Part shown: piece after piece, positions 46,001-57,941 of the stretch
Layout: each line of letters begins with the position of its first letter
How positions within the stretch are numbered: position 1 is the first letter of the stretch
NCBI GenBank assembly: GCA_037903475.1
Contig: JBAJFG010000628.1
Span: 310,001-374,000, forward strand
Reading direction: 5' to 3'
Source: Ancylostoma caninum
Taxonomy: Eukaryota; Nematoda; Chromadorea; Rhabditida; Ancylostomatidae
DNA length: 64,000 bases
Notes under the pieces: model-generated
Database searches by the model: none
The model's input: the letters and a program-made list of their open reading frames with translations, nothing else
What the model was told of the DNA's origin: nothing
Translations under genes and position numbers: made by a program

Positions 46001-49000
46001 TGCTTCAAACGCTCTCTAGAGTGAGTGTTTTTCCTTCAGATCGCCAGGATAAAAATCACAGCTGTGCTTGTGACCACAGCTTTATAAAATCTTCGACATG
46101 TCTTTGTCGTCTCAATCTCTTCTCTCTCAACTCTACCAACTAGTGTCTGCAGTGTGTGGCCCTTCGCAGTGCTACGCATTTCAGCCAGATTGGTATTCCC
46201 ATTTATGACGAAAAAGTGTCAATTCTTCGTGATTATAAGAACTGTCCTGGTGCTGCTTTCTTCAGAAGTAGTAGGTGACCGGAATTGATATGACCGACAA
46301 TAATTGCGCAGTAACAGCAGGATCGTTTCTGTGAAGAAAAGTTTTTATATCACCCACGGTTCACTCAAATTTTTGATGCAAGTACCTAAGAACGAACATG
46401 AACCCAAAGATAACAAAACTTTGAAAAACTTTAGCCGAATGCTAGTTTTGTAGGTTCGATTGGTGATTTAACAAACTTCCCTCGGCTCACCCGGTCCGCA
46501 CAAAAGTCCCCTCGGGTCACCCGGTAACGATGCACATGGTCGCTCGGTTGTGCCGGTCCGTTTGCAAATTCGCTCGGGTGACCCGGTGGCAAGCCACGCC
46601 CGCAAATATGTCCTCTCGGGTCACCCGGAATTATTGCCTGGGAAGATTTCATGAACAACTCGTGGTGTTTTTCAAACTGATCCCTGTATATCCTTGACGA
46701 TGTTTTTCCTAACCACTCTCAACTTTTGGCTTTAAACAAGCTCGCTAACGTATTGGAGGGATCTCGCTTTAGTAAACATATTCTTCTGTACGCTATCACA
46801 TTCTTGTCACGAAGCAGCGCCGGCTATGCCACTGTTATCAGCCAACATTCTACCGTGGACTTCGCTAGTCATTTCTTTCCGTAGTATAAATTTCTCCTAT
46901 CTCTACCTTCTCTTCTCATTTTGCTCAACTTATTACCTAAAACGATCCGCCTTATTTCCCACTCTTCTTTCCATTATTGCCGTTACCAATCTCGTATTGT
47001 CCCATATCCTTGTTAAAGTTCACATCTCCATCGGAAACGTGAATGGCGTAGTGAGGAGTTTTGACTTCTGTTGTTACTCACTGTTACTACTGTTAGCTAC
47101 GTCTCCATTTGAAAAGCTGCGAATCTGGATGAAGAGATCATTATACTGCCACACGGCTGCACGACGAACTCTACTGTGAAATTGTCAGCTCCTGCTCCTT
47201 TCAATTCAATGTTACAAATCTATCTAAAATTCTGTTGAAATTCAACGGCAGAGCCTCACAGCCCATCACCTGTGAAACATCCTTGTAGCAGCTAGAGAGA
47301 GGTGATTTTGATACATCAAAGATTCTGCTAAAACACTCTGCATTCGCCGTAACGATATTTCAGTCTCCTCACCCCAAATATCGCTTAGCATCTTAGATTT
47401 TTCGAATTCCAGAAAAACCGACTTTCCTACGTTGTTCAGAATCCCATTCTGAGAATGGGCTCGTTATTATTCTCCTCCTCACGCTTGACATTTTGGAATT
47501 TGGCCGCTTTATCTGGGCGGCTTTCCTGCTGTCTGGTCCCATATTGCTCCATAGACTTTACAACTATATGTATGTTAGAACGATTTCATTCAGAGCGGTG
47601 TGGTAGAGGCAGGAACTAGGCTTTACGAACTGCCTTACTCTTCCCTTTGGAAACACTGCTTTGATAGGATCATTGACTTGTTCAGGCGGCTATGCATCGG
47701 CGCTGAATGAGCTAAGCAGTGCACTGGCAACGATTGACGTCTTTACCAGTCTGGCTCGCTTAGTAACGGATGCCGCTAGTGAATATGTGAGGCCGAAGCT
47801 GGAACCGATGGGTATGACCGGACAGAGTCTTGCTCAGCTCACTTCCGCTTCATGAATTTCCATTTCAGGCAGTGGCATATTTGAGTTAAGAAAGTGTCGA
47901 CACCCGGTACTGGAGGCGATGATTGACGAGCACTTTATTCCTAATGATGTTGACCTCGGTTTGTCTCCGTTCTTCTTAAGCGTCAGCGGCAAAACAAGAA
48001 TTTGCTGTATTGCTTCTCATGTATCGTTCCTAATTATCCTCTTCAGGTACAAATCGAATGGTTGTTTTGACTGGTGCAAATATGGGTGGGAAAAGTACCT
48101 ACCTCAGATCTGCGGCTATTTCAGCATTGCTGGCACAAATTGGTAACTGATGTTGACATTTATGTTGAATGACGGGATTTTTCCTGCTGCATTGACTTTG
48201 ATCTAGGAAGCTTCGTACCAGCCTCGTATGCCCGCCTCTCAGTGTTGGATGGAATTTTCACTCGTGTTGGTGCGAGTGACCAGCAGACAAGAGGCATATC
48301 CACGTTCATGGCTGAAATGCTTGACAGTGCTACCATTTTGGAGGTAACGTTAGCCGAATATCTACTGTGCAGTAGCTATGTGGTAGTCGCTATGAATTAT
48401 TTTTGTCAACGTCCTAATCATGCCACAATTCAGGAATTTCTGTAACAGGGTTGGCCCTGTTTTCAGTAACCTAAGGCTTCGGGTGTACTCTCCAGGAGGA
48501 TAGCACCTGCACCTAGCATCGCCGTCGCCCTGGCGACTTCACTTTCAATACATATCGATTGCTGACGGTCAGTCGCCAGTTTCGGACCACCCACAATCGA
48601 GACGTACTAAAAATGAAGTCGCCACAACGACGGTGATGCTGGGTTCTATATTCCTCGAGGAGTATACCCGCAGCCTAAGAGCTGAAGAAAAAACTTTGCA
48701 CTGTCAACAAAATGCTGCGATTATGATGGCATCCAGTTCAACATGGCATCCCTGCACCTCCAGAAGAGTTACGAATTGTGATTCGCAGCGTTCATTGATG
48801 AGCGTAGTGTTTAGACAAAAATTTTCAAATCGAATATGGAGAGACACAGAGCGGTGCTCTAATCTTAGATTTTAGGGGTTTTATAAGATCTCATAATGTA
48901 AATGAACTATTACTAATCGACATAGTAAATTTTGCTCCCAGAATGCTGTCTTGTTTGTGGTAGGAGGTGCATGTTTCCTAATAACAACAAGATATCTGTC

Positions 49001-49874
49001 CAACTGTTAGCTGAATTTGGTGAAATTCGGGTATGAAGACAACTCGACTCTCTACTCACTCTTTGGTCGTTCCTGAACATTACTGAAAAGTCTTTTTTCA
49101 TGCTGGTTTGGGCTGTCATTCAGTGTAATAGCATTGATCTATCTGATACAGTATGTTAACAGATCTCTTTTTTCGTCACCCAAAATTCATATTTCATAAG
49201 GTTGAAGAGACCACGAAGTTGGGAAGCCAGGATAATCAACGCCAATTTGAATTTCTTTTAGACTGCAACGTCGAACTCGCTGGTCATAGTTGATGAACTA
49301 GGTCGAGGAACTTCCACTTACGATGGATTTGGGCTTGCTTGGGCCATTGCTAAGTAACACTTACCTAAGTCGTTCTTGTTTCTTCCTCTAATACCGTTGT
49401 TCAGTGATTTGCTATCGAGAGTGCGTTGTTTTTGCTTGTTTGCAACGCACTTCCACGAAATGGGAGCGCTTGCCAAACATACAGGAGCTGTTGCAATGCA
49501 GGTGGGTTCTAGCAGGCTTCGTTATGCAGATTACATAGTTTTTGAACTCTAGAACACATCGTGATATCATGTTTTATAGATGTCCGTTGCTGTTGAGGAT
49601 GGCCGTCTCACGATGCTGTACGAAATACGTCCAGGAGTCGCTCAGAGCTCCTTTGGAATTCATGTTGCTCGTACTGTTGGTTTTCCTGAGAACATTGTCC
49701 AGGTATGGATTTCCGGAAGCCAAACCGAGACATATTTTTTTGAGAATTGATCTGTAGGAAGCGTCATGTATCCTGGATGAACTGGAAAACGAGGCTACTG
49801 AGGAGGACATAAATGAGATAATTAAGAAGTTACAGGCAGCTGATGACGATCAATTAATCCAGTTGTTGGCATGA
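40042..49874 (+). CDS. msh-2: DNA mismatch repair protein MSH2 (MutS homologue)
   Basis: 23 exons, every junction GT-AG and phase-consistent: 40042-40119, 40372-40462, 40518-40648, 42963-43061, 43115-43204, 43261-43462, 43524-43706, 43779-43853, 44170-44255, 44344-44436, 44505-44618, 44677-44862, 44914-44994, 45105-45208, 45451-45521, 47686-47811, 47869-47958, 48047-48142, 48207-48343, 49262-49353, 49405-49501, 49580-49702, 49758-49874. The product is 853 aa. MSH2 pairs with MSH6 in the nucleus to find mismatches. Landmarks: connector IAPRECLV, lever [12 protein letters not shown] and [13 protein letters not shown], clamp [13 protein letters not shown], Walker [10 protein letters not shown] (about 643-651), STFMAEMLD, Walker [14 protein letters not shown] (722) and ATHFHE (755). 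Walker A has Ala where most MutS proteins have Pro. The C-terminus is about 80 residues shorter than human MSH2 (934 aa). Introns 3 and 15 exceed 2 kb and hold repeats. Confidence 0.96.
40649..42962 (+). other. msh-2 intron 3, 2.3 kb
   Basis: It contains overlapping open frames of 113-189 codons on both strands at 41474-42144, none with a recognised domain. A solitary AGGCAGGGGCC after TTAA at 41453-41467 resembles one TTAA-element end. The next exon ([11 protein letters not shown]) is anchored by match to the MSH2 'GNLSQFED' region. Confidence 0.5.
43875..44110. mobile_element. TA-flanked MITE inside msh-2 intron 8
   Basis: TA, TAGTCTGTCCGGAGCGACGA at the left; TCATCGTTTCGGACAGACTA, TA at the right. 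The ~30-base inverted termini also share GTCCG-CCACG. It is 236 bp and non-coding. Without it the intron would be about 78 bases, like its neighbours. A core fragment is repeated at 12241-12330. Confidence 0.85.
45702..45782. repeat. Perfect inverted repeat, 30-bp arms, in msh-2 intron 15
   Basis: The arm 45702-45731 begins GTTTGTACCGCTAGTTAGAC and is the exact reverse complement of 45753-45782. The 21-bp centre contains a second small stem (GGCTGG / CCAGCC). The flanks show no obvious target duplication. Confidence 0.9.
46481..46625. repeat. 30-bp minisatellite with CTCGGGTCACCCGGT core, msh-2 intron 15
   Basis: Cores start at 46481, 46511, 46543, 46573 and 46615 (spacing 30, 32, 30, 42). 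Related words stand alone at 45947-45985 (GGTCACCGGGT, GGGGTCACCCGGT). Each core is nearly palindromic. Confidence 0.8.
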
Positions 49875-50249
49875 TTGCCCATTCCTTCCCATCATATTTT
49901 CGTCTTGCTTTACTTTGATTCTCCCTTCCCGTGTCTCATTTTGTTGATACTCGATTCTCTTATTCATCCTTAGACACCGGTTTGTCTTTTAACTCACTTT
50001 CGTGGTGTAAGTTACCCTCTTCACTCTAAAACTAGTTTCCTAGAGATATTTCCAGTTGAAACATTAGACATCTGTACCTTGCCATGTTAACATTTCGAAG
50101 CATAATATTTAAGCTTTGTTACGAGTAACCGAACTCTGTACTGTTATTGCTCTGATGTGCCTGTGTAGATTTAAGAAGTCACGCATATGTAAAATAGAAC
50201 ATGAACATAATTAAACGTGCGAAACTGCTGTAACTGCTATGCATTCATA
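49875..50249. other. msh-2 3' region
   Basis: Pyrimidine-rich start, then AT-rich DNA. An ATTAAA lies about 330 bases after the stop and could serve as a poly(A) signal; nothing nearer is convincing. Confidence 0.3.
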
Positions 50250-51494
50250 AGCTACGTTTATCGCAGTCCAATCGGGTTGGATAAGAGAAGATATGTACCG
50301 GTCAGGGATGAGCGGAAGTCAAATTTGAAATTTCGGAACTCGGAAGCCCCAGAAAACACCGGAATATCGGAAGTGCCGGAAGTCGGAAGTACAAAGTAGC
50401 CAATACATGTATCTGCGGAGACTCGAATGGGGGAGGAGGTTACCCAGTGTATAATTAGATTAACGAGTGTTCATTTGAAAAACTTCATCCAATTGTGCCC
50501 ATAAATAACGTTACTCTGGAATTCAAAAGCAGAAGAAAAATAAGTCACCGATGAATAAAGGAAAAATAAGTACTAGTAAACCCTGGTGGTCAGGCAAGGA
50601 AAATTCAGTAGTTGAGACGAAAGCTTTTTGGAATGGTGTAGCAATCACACTGCCCAGAATTACAGCTTACATATACAGATGTAGAGCCTTATTCGCGTCA
50701 TTCTCACTCCACTCTTCCACTCCACGGTGGTTTCTCTTGCCAATTATCTAGTAGAGTTTTCACATATTCTGCGCAGTATCCTGTGCGACCTATGGTTTGA
50801 AAGAACTAATCGTTGTTTCTGGATCAATTCTATAGTATTCAGTCAGTTTACAGTACCCGTATACTGAGCGAGAGTGGATGGTTTCGAAGTTTTAATTGCC
50901 CTTTTTACCATGTACCCAATGTTCAGCATCATTTTCTTATCCAAATAACTCACTTTCCAACACTGTGATTTCCTTCACATGCTGATGTATAGCACTGAAC
51001 TCAGTAAACATATTTGGTACAACATAAACAGTAAAACCGCAACCAGCGCAACGCAACTTCCGGAATTTCATTCTTTGAGAGAAAAAAGGTGAAAGTTCCG
51101 GCTAGAGGTTGTTCGCGTCCTATGTTCGTGTGATACGATGGATGACGACAATGCACACAGGAAAACAGAAGACAGAAAGCGCCACTTTTGGTATATGTAT
51201 TACTGCAGGGTAGGGTAGACAGTGTCGGATACCTGCTAAAAAAACTCCAGGAAACTCATATGACAAAATCCAGCTTGGTCACACTCCGAAACTTCTGAAA
51301 ACCTCCGGGTTTTTCGCTATTTTTCGGAAGTCGGAAGCCCAAAAAAACGCCAAAATATCGGAAATTTCGGAAGTCGGAAGTCGGAGTTCCGCTCATCCCT
51401 GGTATCGATCCTCGTCGGATAGATACGGATAAGGATCGATACAAATCTTTTCTTATCCGACCGGATTGGACTCCGATGCACTATAAATGTAGCT
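50250..51494. mobile_element. 1.25-kb element with AGCTACATTTATAG-type inverted ends
   Basis: The left end AGCTACGTTTATCGCAGTCC, then CGGGTTGGATAAG and GGGATGAGCGGAA, pairs with the right end (TTCCGCTCATCCC, CTTATCCGACCGGATTGG, CTATAAATGTAGCT). GGAAGTCGGAAGT words cluster just inside both ends. The right arm has about 38 extra bases. No transposase is seen in the 0.9-kb middle. The termini match the small MITE at 61588-61721. Confidence 0.65.
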
Positions 51495-52430
51495 ATAGCT
51501 TATTGAATACCTTTTAAATACTGAAGCACCACAGAATCCGATGAAGAATTTTCTCTTCGCCCAAGCGCTTCAGAGAAAAAGACCCTGTGCCGCTTAGATT
51601 TGGCGGCCCCTAAGTTGGGACTCTGTCCTTATCAAACCTGCATCTATAGTTTGTGTCAAAATAATACGGCTCTGGTGCGCATTGCGGGGCTTACTGTGTT
51701 TCATAATTGTAGGACACTCTTCCACCCCGCGCGGGATTCTTGCCGCGACATCAAACTATGGAGTTTTCTTGACACACATTTAACATCAAATGTGATTTTT
51801 AAAAACATTAAGAAAACTATGATCTGCCATTACAGCGGTGATTTCACCGTGGACGACGCTGCCGCGCTGCGTCCCTGACGTGTTCGAGATATACCCCGCT
51901 CACTGTACTTGTCATCTTTTGTCTGTGAACCATACACGATTCAAAAGCGCCATTTTTGACCTACAAGGATTTCACAACAGATTCTTTCCATACCTACACA
52001 TTGCTTAAGTTTCAAGACTACGAGATGGAGTATTGCGTCCATAAAAAACAGTACTACTGACGCATGCCTCTCCTTGTACTCAGTCAAAACTCGAAAGACC
52101 ACGAAAACTCCTCAGGTGACCTATGCTATGTAAGAGAGACAGGTTGTGCATGACGCAATCGCTCCTCAGAGGTCTCAAAACTTCAAAGAGGCATATTTTG
52201 TTGGGAAAATTTTGCCCAAACAAAGGTTTGTAGACAAAAGATTTTTTCAACATTGGATTCTCTAGTTACTTTCATGAGTGGTGACTCTTTCAAATAACTA
52301 AGTAATTTCCAGTCTTTTTTGAGGATTGCGAGGAGAGCTGGGCACTTGTATATCATACTCAGAAACCTAAAGCTACTTGTTGACAAGCATTTAGAGAGCA
52401 AGTTCCTGGTTGCATCTGAAAGTTCTCGCC
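51495..52430. other. Intergenic DNA, nothing recognised
   Basis: Frames of up to 114 codons lack motifs. The 3' part runs into the TTGTCGACAACTTG-type repeats that surround the next foldback. Confidence 0.35.
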
Positions 52431-52435
52431 TAAAA

Positions 52436-52970
52436 GCTCGTCGACGACTTGTCTTCACGCTTCCTTGCCGACAAGTTGTTCGTCCAGAATCTTGTCGATC
52501 ACTTGTTTTCGCACTTCCTTGTGACACGTTGTCGGCCGCATAAAGTTGCCTCAGCTTTGTAGAATTGCCCAGAATTCACTTATAGCTTATCTTATGGGAT
52601 GGTCACTAACACTTGCAGAAACATAAGTTGACTGCGGACACTTCCTTCCAAAGTGTGTCATGGTACCCAGTGCCTTGCTCAATTGCTGCATCGTATATTA
52701 CTGAGGCTGCGGGAAATTGTCTCCCTCTCGTCGACAAACTGGCTGAAGGGTTGTAGGCAACTTGATGCATGTTGTTTTTGGAGAAACTGGTCGACAACTT
52801 GTTTCAGATCTCCCTTGTCGAGAACTTGTCTGGAAAGAAGCTTGCCGAGAACTTGTTTTCGGGTGCCATGATGACGTCAAACTTGTCGACAACGATTTGC
52901 TAGTCAAAAGGTTGTTTGCAAGTTTTGTTGGGCAAAGCTTGGCCGACAACTTGATTGTGCGGATCTGAGT
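52436..52970. repeat. Interspersed CTTGTCGACAACTTG-type motifs
   Basis: Variants of TTG(T/C)CGA(C/G)AACTTGT stand at about 52436, 52469, 52490, 52789, 52817, 52840, 52880 and 52933, often 27-30 bases apart. On the minus strand they encode short Ser/Arg/Gln repeats (TSSRQ), an artefact or a trace of a repeat-rich coding sequence. Confidence 0.55.
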
Positions 52971-53400
52971 GTTTGGAACAATGATGAAGACGATCAACGT
53001 CGCGACAGGATGTTCACATTGCAGCTGGAATGAAAAAAAAAAAAAACAAAACAGAATAATTCGAATTTTGTAGATGGCGTTCGTCAACGCAAACGCAAGT
53101 TTTTGACAAGGGAGATCTGAAACAAGTTGTCGACCAGTTTCTCCAAAAACAACATGCATCAAGTTCCCTACAACCCTTCAGCCAGTTTGTCGGAGAGAGG
53201 GAGACAATTTCCCGCAGCCTCAGTAATGTACGATGCAGCAGTTGAGTACGACAGGGCAATGGGTACCATAACACACTTTGGAAGGAAGTGTCCGCAGTCA
53301 ACTTATGTTTCTGCAAGTGTTAGTGACCATCGCATAAGATAAGCTATAAGTGAATTCTGGGCAATTCTACAAAGCTGAGGCAACTTTATGCGGCCAACAA
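52528..53400. repeat. Long foldback, ~294-bp arms and 285-bp centre
   Basis: 52528-52819 is complementary to 53105-53400 with few mismatches (GGCCGCATAAAGTTGCC at the outer edge, CAGATCTCCCTTGTC at the inner). The centre holds TTGTCGACAAC motifs. No terminal target duplication was identified, so it may be a foldback transposon or an inverted duplication. Confidence 0.85.
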
Positions 53401-55440
53401 TGACACACCATGACAAATACGTGAACATGTTAACCCGGCGAACCCGTGAAATCCTGAGGGGACTGGTTAATAACTATCGGCACTTCCTCCTATACTGGGC
53501 TGAGAAAGCTCGGAAGAAAGCTAACAATAATTTAAAAGATTCAGACGAACTACAAACATGATCAACGTCCGGACAAGAAAAAATGCTTAACAAAAACCAT
53601 GAGTTAGATAAGAAAACAAAGCCTCTTGTGAGGCTCCTAAATGCGATTATCTGGCGAAATGATAGCAATTGAGTAATCATAAGTATTCTCAATGTTGTCC
53701 TCAAAACACTAGACAGTCATAATCCTAGCCTACGCAATCTGTTTTGATTCCCTGCCATTTCTTCCACAGCGATCTAGGAAGAAGTTGAACAAGGGGTAAG
53801 TGTGGTCTTCGAGAATCTGATTCGAAGCAACCTAGATAGCTGAACACTGCAAATACGATAGCCTTCTACCTTGTGTGTCAAACTTGCCAGTTTTGGGGTT
53901 GAGCGGAAACTTATCACCAGGTAAGTTCGGCACTGATTTCGCTTCAGAACACTGAGGAAAAAACTTACTGGATCAGCTGGTGGAAAAACTCTATTCAGAA
54001 TTACAATGATCGAGCCGAACACCTCAAGGAATGGGCTTCTATAAAATCCCGGCTACATATTCTTCTGATTTCAAATCGAGAAGACGAACTTTTAACTTCA
54101 AGAGGAAATTTCAAACACTATTCACTAATTTTCGTTTAGTTTCTCTTGAACATTATAAGGAACATTCCTATGTCATTCAAAATTCGGTCAACTTTTGCTA
54201 TGAGTAGCGAAGTACTAGTGCCTGCTCGGAGTGAGGAAAAAAGGGCAAATATGCGTTTGCATTCGCCGATTAGAGTCAGAAGGTGGAGGGAAATTCAAGG
54301 TGTTGTAGTTGTTGTTTGACTTTTGGCAAAAGTTCGTTAGTAAATATAGCGATCTGAGAGAACGCTGCTCTACGCCGAAATATGTCTATGACATCCTTCG
54401 GTATACAATTTGCAAGCAAAAATAAAACTCGTTGAATTTCAAATGAATATCCAAACGTTTTTCGCGAGCCATGTCAAAACGTGGTTGCTAGGAAAGTTTT
54501 ATTCGCAGTTTTGTAATAGCTAATCTCACATTTTATTTCTGTTCACCTGAAAAGTCATCACAGACGATTTCGCAACACGTTAATGTGTACTGAAAGAAGG
54601 CGCGCCTTTTCTGCTTCATTAGGCGTAAGAGGTTAGACAGAGTTTATCAAGAACTGAGTTGAATTGTTTAGCAGAAACTTTTGTATCCATCTGAGATTGA
54701 ATTCTCGATTAGATTGCAATGCGTTAGGCCTAAACAAACTTCACTGCAACGCTGTCTTCCTGTCACAGCGACCTTTCAACCCCAACGGTTTTCGCAAAAC
54801 TGCTCCTATGCCAGCATGCTATTGGTCGCAAACTATGTGATAAGGTATGAGAACTTGTAAGGTTTTGTTCTCATCAGCTACAGCATTCCAATAGCCTTAG
54901 AAAAGAACTGCGTTGAGAATAGGTTGTTTGCCAATAGAAATGCCTCATTTGTGTGTGGAAATGCAGCTGTAGGCTGCTGGAAGGTGGAAGCAAAACTTCT
55001 TTTCGTTTTTGAAAAGATAAAATTTTGGTGGTACACACCAGTTCCATGGGTTGTGGCGGCTCAAATTTGATAAGGATGAAATTCGCCTTGCATTGGCTTC
55101 GGTGGTTCTGGCTGCAAGATTTCTGTGTTTTGTATTGCTCGTGCCGCGGCTGCTCTTCTGCACAGCTTGCGAACCTATTTTTACAGGTGATTCTGCAGGG
55201 TGACCCAAAAGTTCTTGGCCGTGGTTCAAGTGCTGCGAAAACTCTAAATGAGGACCAATGATGGTCGAAATGCGGGAGTGATTTACAAGGACCACCGCTA
55301 ACAAAACTGCCTTATTCGCATCTCAGAAGCCTGTTTCTTTTTGGTGCAGCAGAGGCGAAAACGTTCCTAAGCGGGATTGCTTCTGGACATTTGTGCGTCG
55401 TCCAAACTTTTCTATAGATGCCGTTCAAAGAATGTCCGCA
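53401..55440. other. Intergenic DNA, nothing recognised
   Basis: AT-rich; the longest frame is 119 codons (minus, 55304-54945) without motif or splice support. Confidence 0.4.
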
Positions 55441-55592
55441 GGGCTGGGATTCATGAAACGATAACCAAACAAACCCAGGCTAGCAAACCAACTTTCGTTG
55501 TCTGCGTCTCTTAGCTGTATGTAGCCAATACGATAACCAATCCCGCTAGCCATCCTTGGTTTGCTTGGTTATCGTTTCATGAATCCCAGCCC
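55441..55592. mobile_element. 152-bp MITE, GGGCTGGGATTCATGAAACG ends
   Basis: The termini GGGCTGGGATTCATGAAACG ATAACCAA and their exact complements extend further as CAAACC...GCTAGC / GCTAGC...GGTTTG. No clear target duplication. Confidence 0.8.
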
Positions 55593-56671
55593 AGGTAGAC
55601 AGTCGTGCGTAAACCCCAGCAGGACATTCTCTTCCAAAACTACTCGACTGCGTGGTCAAGGAGATTGAACGCAGGTTTTGAGAGGGTTGGAGGTGAAGTG
55701 GGGACGCTGAGCAAGCACCCAACTTTGAGGCCAACTCCGAGATGCGAAACGAATATCTTCTAAAGTCATCGTGACATGAGTCCACCCTCGGAACTTCGCT
55801 CCTATTCGATAAACGATTCGATAATACGTTCTGTTGAGGTTACTCTTCTCTTTGTCATAATCTGATTACCATATTGGGCACCCTCAACAATCCTGTACGA
55901 TTTGTTTCCTGATGTCATAGGGACATTAATGCTGCAAATGGTTTTTCTCTTCAGCAAATCCTCAACCAAAAAACTTCAGAAAACTTTTGCAGGATGTGAT
56001 GATGACGTGCAAATGTCCATGGGCAACTCCGCTAGGGGATGTTTCCATCTCTGTCATACCAACAAAGAAAAGGCTTTGGAGATCGAATTAGAAGTTGTTT
56101 GGTTGGAAGTACTCTCGAAATATAGTTGCGGAGGCGAATTTACTCGAGAAATCGAGTTAGATTGAACAGAAATAAATGAAATTGTCAGAGTATGTTTCCC
56201 AGAGTGCAACAGTTTCAATTTTGCACGATTAGGCTATCCTGGTTTTGACAGGATCGGGTTATATCCACTGTGATCCTGTTGTGTCAAAGAGTTCTACATT
56301 TACACTGAATCATATAAGGTTTATTAAATCTAATCAGTTACAAAAATAAGCATAAAAAGGGGGAGAAGGGATGGATGGATGCGCAAACATGCCTCATGAG
56401 GATAGCTTTTCTTCTGTTTTTCCTCATGCGACTACGGCGTTACACACACGTCGGAGCACGGAGATAGTGTGACGGTTGTCAGGTAATGTGCTTGCGCTGT
56501 CCCATCCCTGAGCGTATTGGGAAGTTCACATGATGAATTTATTTATAATATTTCTTATATTATAGTTACACGAAAGTGGGGTAGGGGAAGCAACAGAGAA
56601 GTGGCAGACGAGTGACGCCAGAACTGCAGGGTCGAATACTTCAGCTGGATTTCTTCTCTGTCAGGATCATA

Positions 56672-56945
56672 GGGTGAGCCTGAATAGTCGGGGAGATCTA
56701 CTGTTCACATAACTGATTTTATAAGATTTATTATATATAAAGAATTACAATGGTGGTTAAAAGAAAGTGGTAGGGGAAGGATGGATGCGACCATCCTCGA
56801 GGGAGCCAGCTCTTCTCTCTCTCTTTTTTCGGGACCCGCCTCCGGCGTTACACATGCTCCGGAGAGGCGGGGAGTTGAAGATAAAAAGAGGATGCGTGGG
56901 CTGCATCCTGACATCTCCATTCCTAGGAAAAGCTCGTCCTCGAGC
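56672..56945 (-). repeat. Dispersed repeat, copy 1 of a ~270-bp unit
   Basis: Near-identical to 59318-59651: GAGCCTGAATAGTCGGGGAG, CACATAACTGATTTTATAAG, GGATGGATGCGACCATCCTC, GGCGTTACACATGCTCCGGA. The upstream 56310-56480 shows a weak third relative (TTTATTA...TTACA...GGATGGATG...GGCGTTACACAC). On the minus strand the edge encodes LPDYSGS in both copies, suggesting the end of a retroelement with coding DNA beyond it. Strand is set by that frame. Confidence 0.7.
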
Positions 56946-57536
56946 TTTGAGAAAAACGAAGGCATTGATCGGCCGGTTTGAAGTCTTTCGGTCTGCTCCA
57001 GAGGAGAGCCGCTTCGGTGAATCACGACACGTGATTACGACCTACAACTGCATTCTCCCCAAAGTGTGGAGCTCGTCCTCGAGCGTAGACGAAACGGAAC
57101 GGAGTAGTTATCGTGAGTGGTGTGGTGTTGAGAGGAAGGATTCCGACGAAGAGCTGAGGTATGGAAATCTTGTGTGATTTCACGGTAGGGGAAGTGGTAA
57201 AAATAGTTATACAGACATTTCAATTCTAACAATAAGCTATGGGTCTGAAATACGATGTTCTCTTGTCGATGTGTTGAAGATATGGTACAGGTGAAAGCAA
57301 AAGAAAATACAACGAAGAAAAACTTAGATCTCATATAACTTTTACGTTTTATGTTAGCAAAAGTTTTCGAAGTGGTTATTTGACAATACTAAATCTTCTG
57401 ACTATAGCTTAGAGAAAAAAATTGCTGTTGTTTAGAAAAAGAAATACAGCGGTGGGCACACGCTGAATTGAGCACTGCACACCGGTTTTCATTCAGCATA
57501 TGGGCGAATCAATAAAAAGAAGGTTTCTAACCTTAA

Positions 57537-57941
57537 AGGCAGCACCCGTCGAAACCATCGTGTTTGTGATTTCGCCGGATTTTGGGGTTTTTGGGGGTGT
57601 ATTGCTCATATCCGGTGGTGAAATCGCGTAAAACACCCGAGAAAGCCGGGAAAACGCGATGCTGCTTTCCGTGCACCGGCGAGTGTTCCGGCGGCGCCCT
57701 GCGTGCGCAAATGGGTCCCAGCACGGAGAAAGGGAATCGGTAGCAGCCCGCATGCGTTAAAATGCGTAAGCTGGCGCGTCGGGCCCTCCAAAGCACTGGC
57801 CGACTGCACGCAACGGCAGTTCGCCGTTTTCTGCAGGTAAGTTGTTACTGTGTGTGTTCCTTGCAGATTCGTGATGTGCGCGACGCCTAATCTAAGGTTC
57901 GCAGCTCAGGTCCGAGTCGAGGATTTCGACTCGTGCTGCCT
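57537..57941. mobile_element. TTAA-flanked MITE, AGGCAGCACC family
   Basis: TTAA, AGGCAGCACCCGTCGAAACC at the left; CGAGGATTTCGACTCGTGCTGCCT, TTAA at the right. The right arm is shared with 24412-24846, while the middle (TTTTGGGGTTTTTGGGGGTG, GTGTTCCGGCGGCGCCC) is distinct. 405 bp. Confidence 0.85.
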
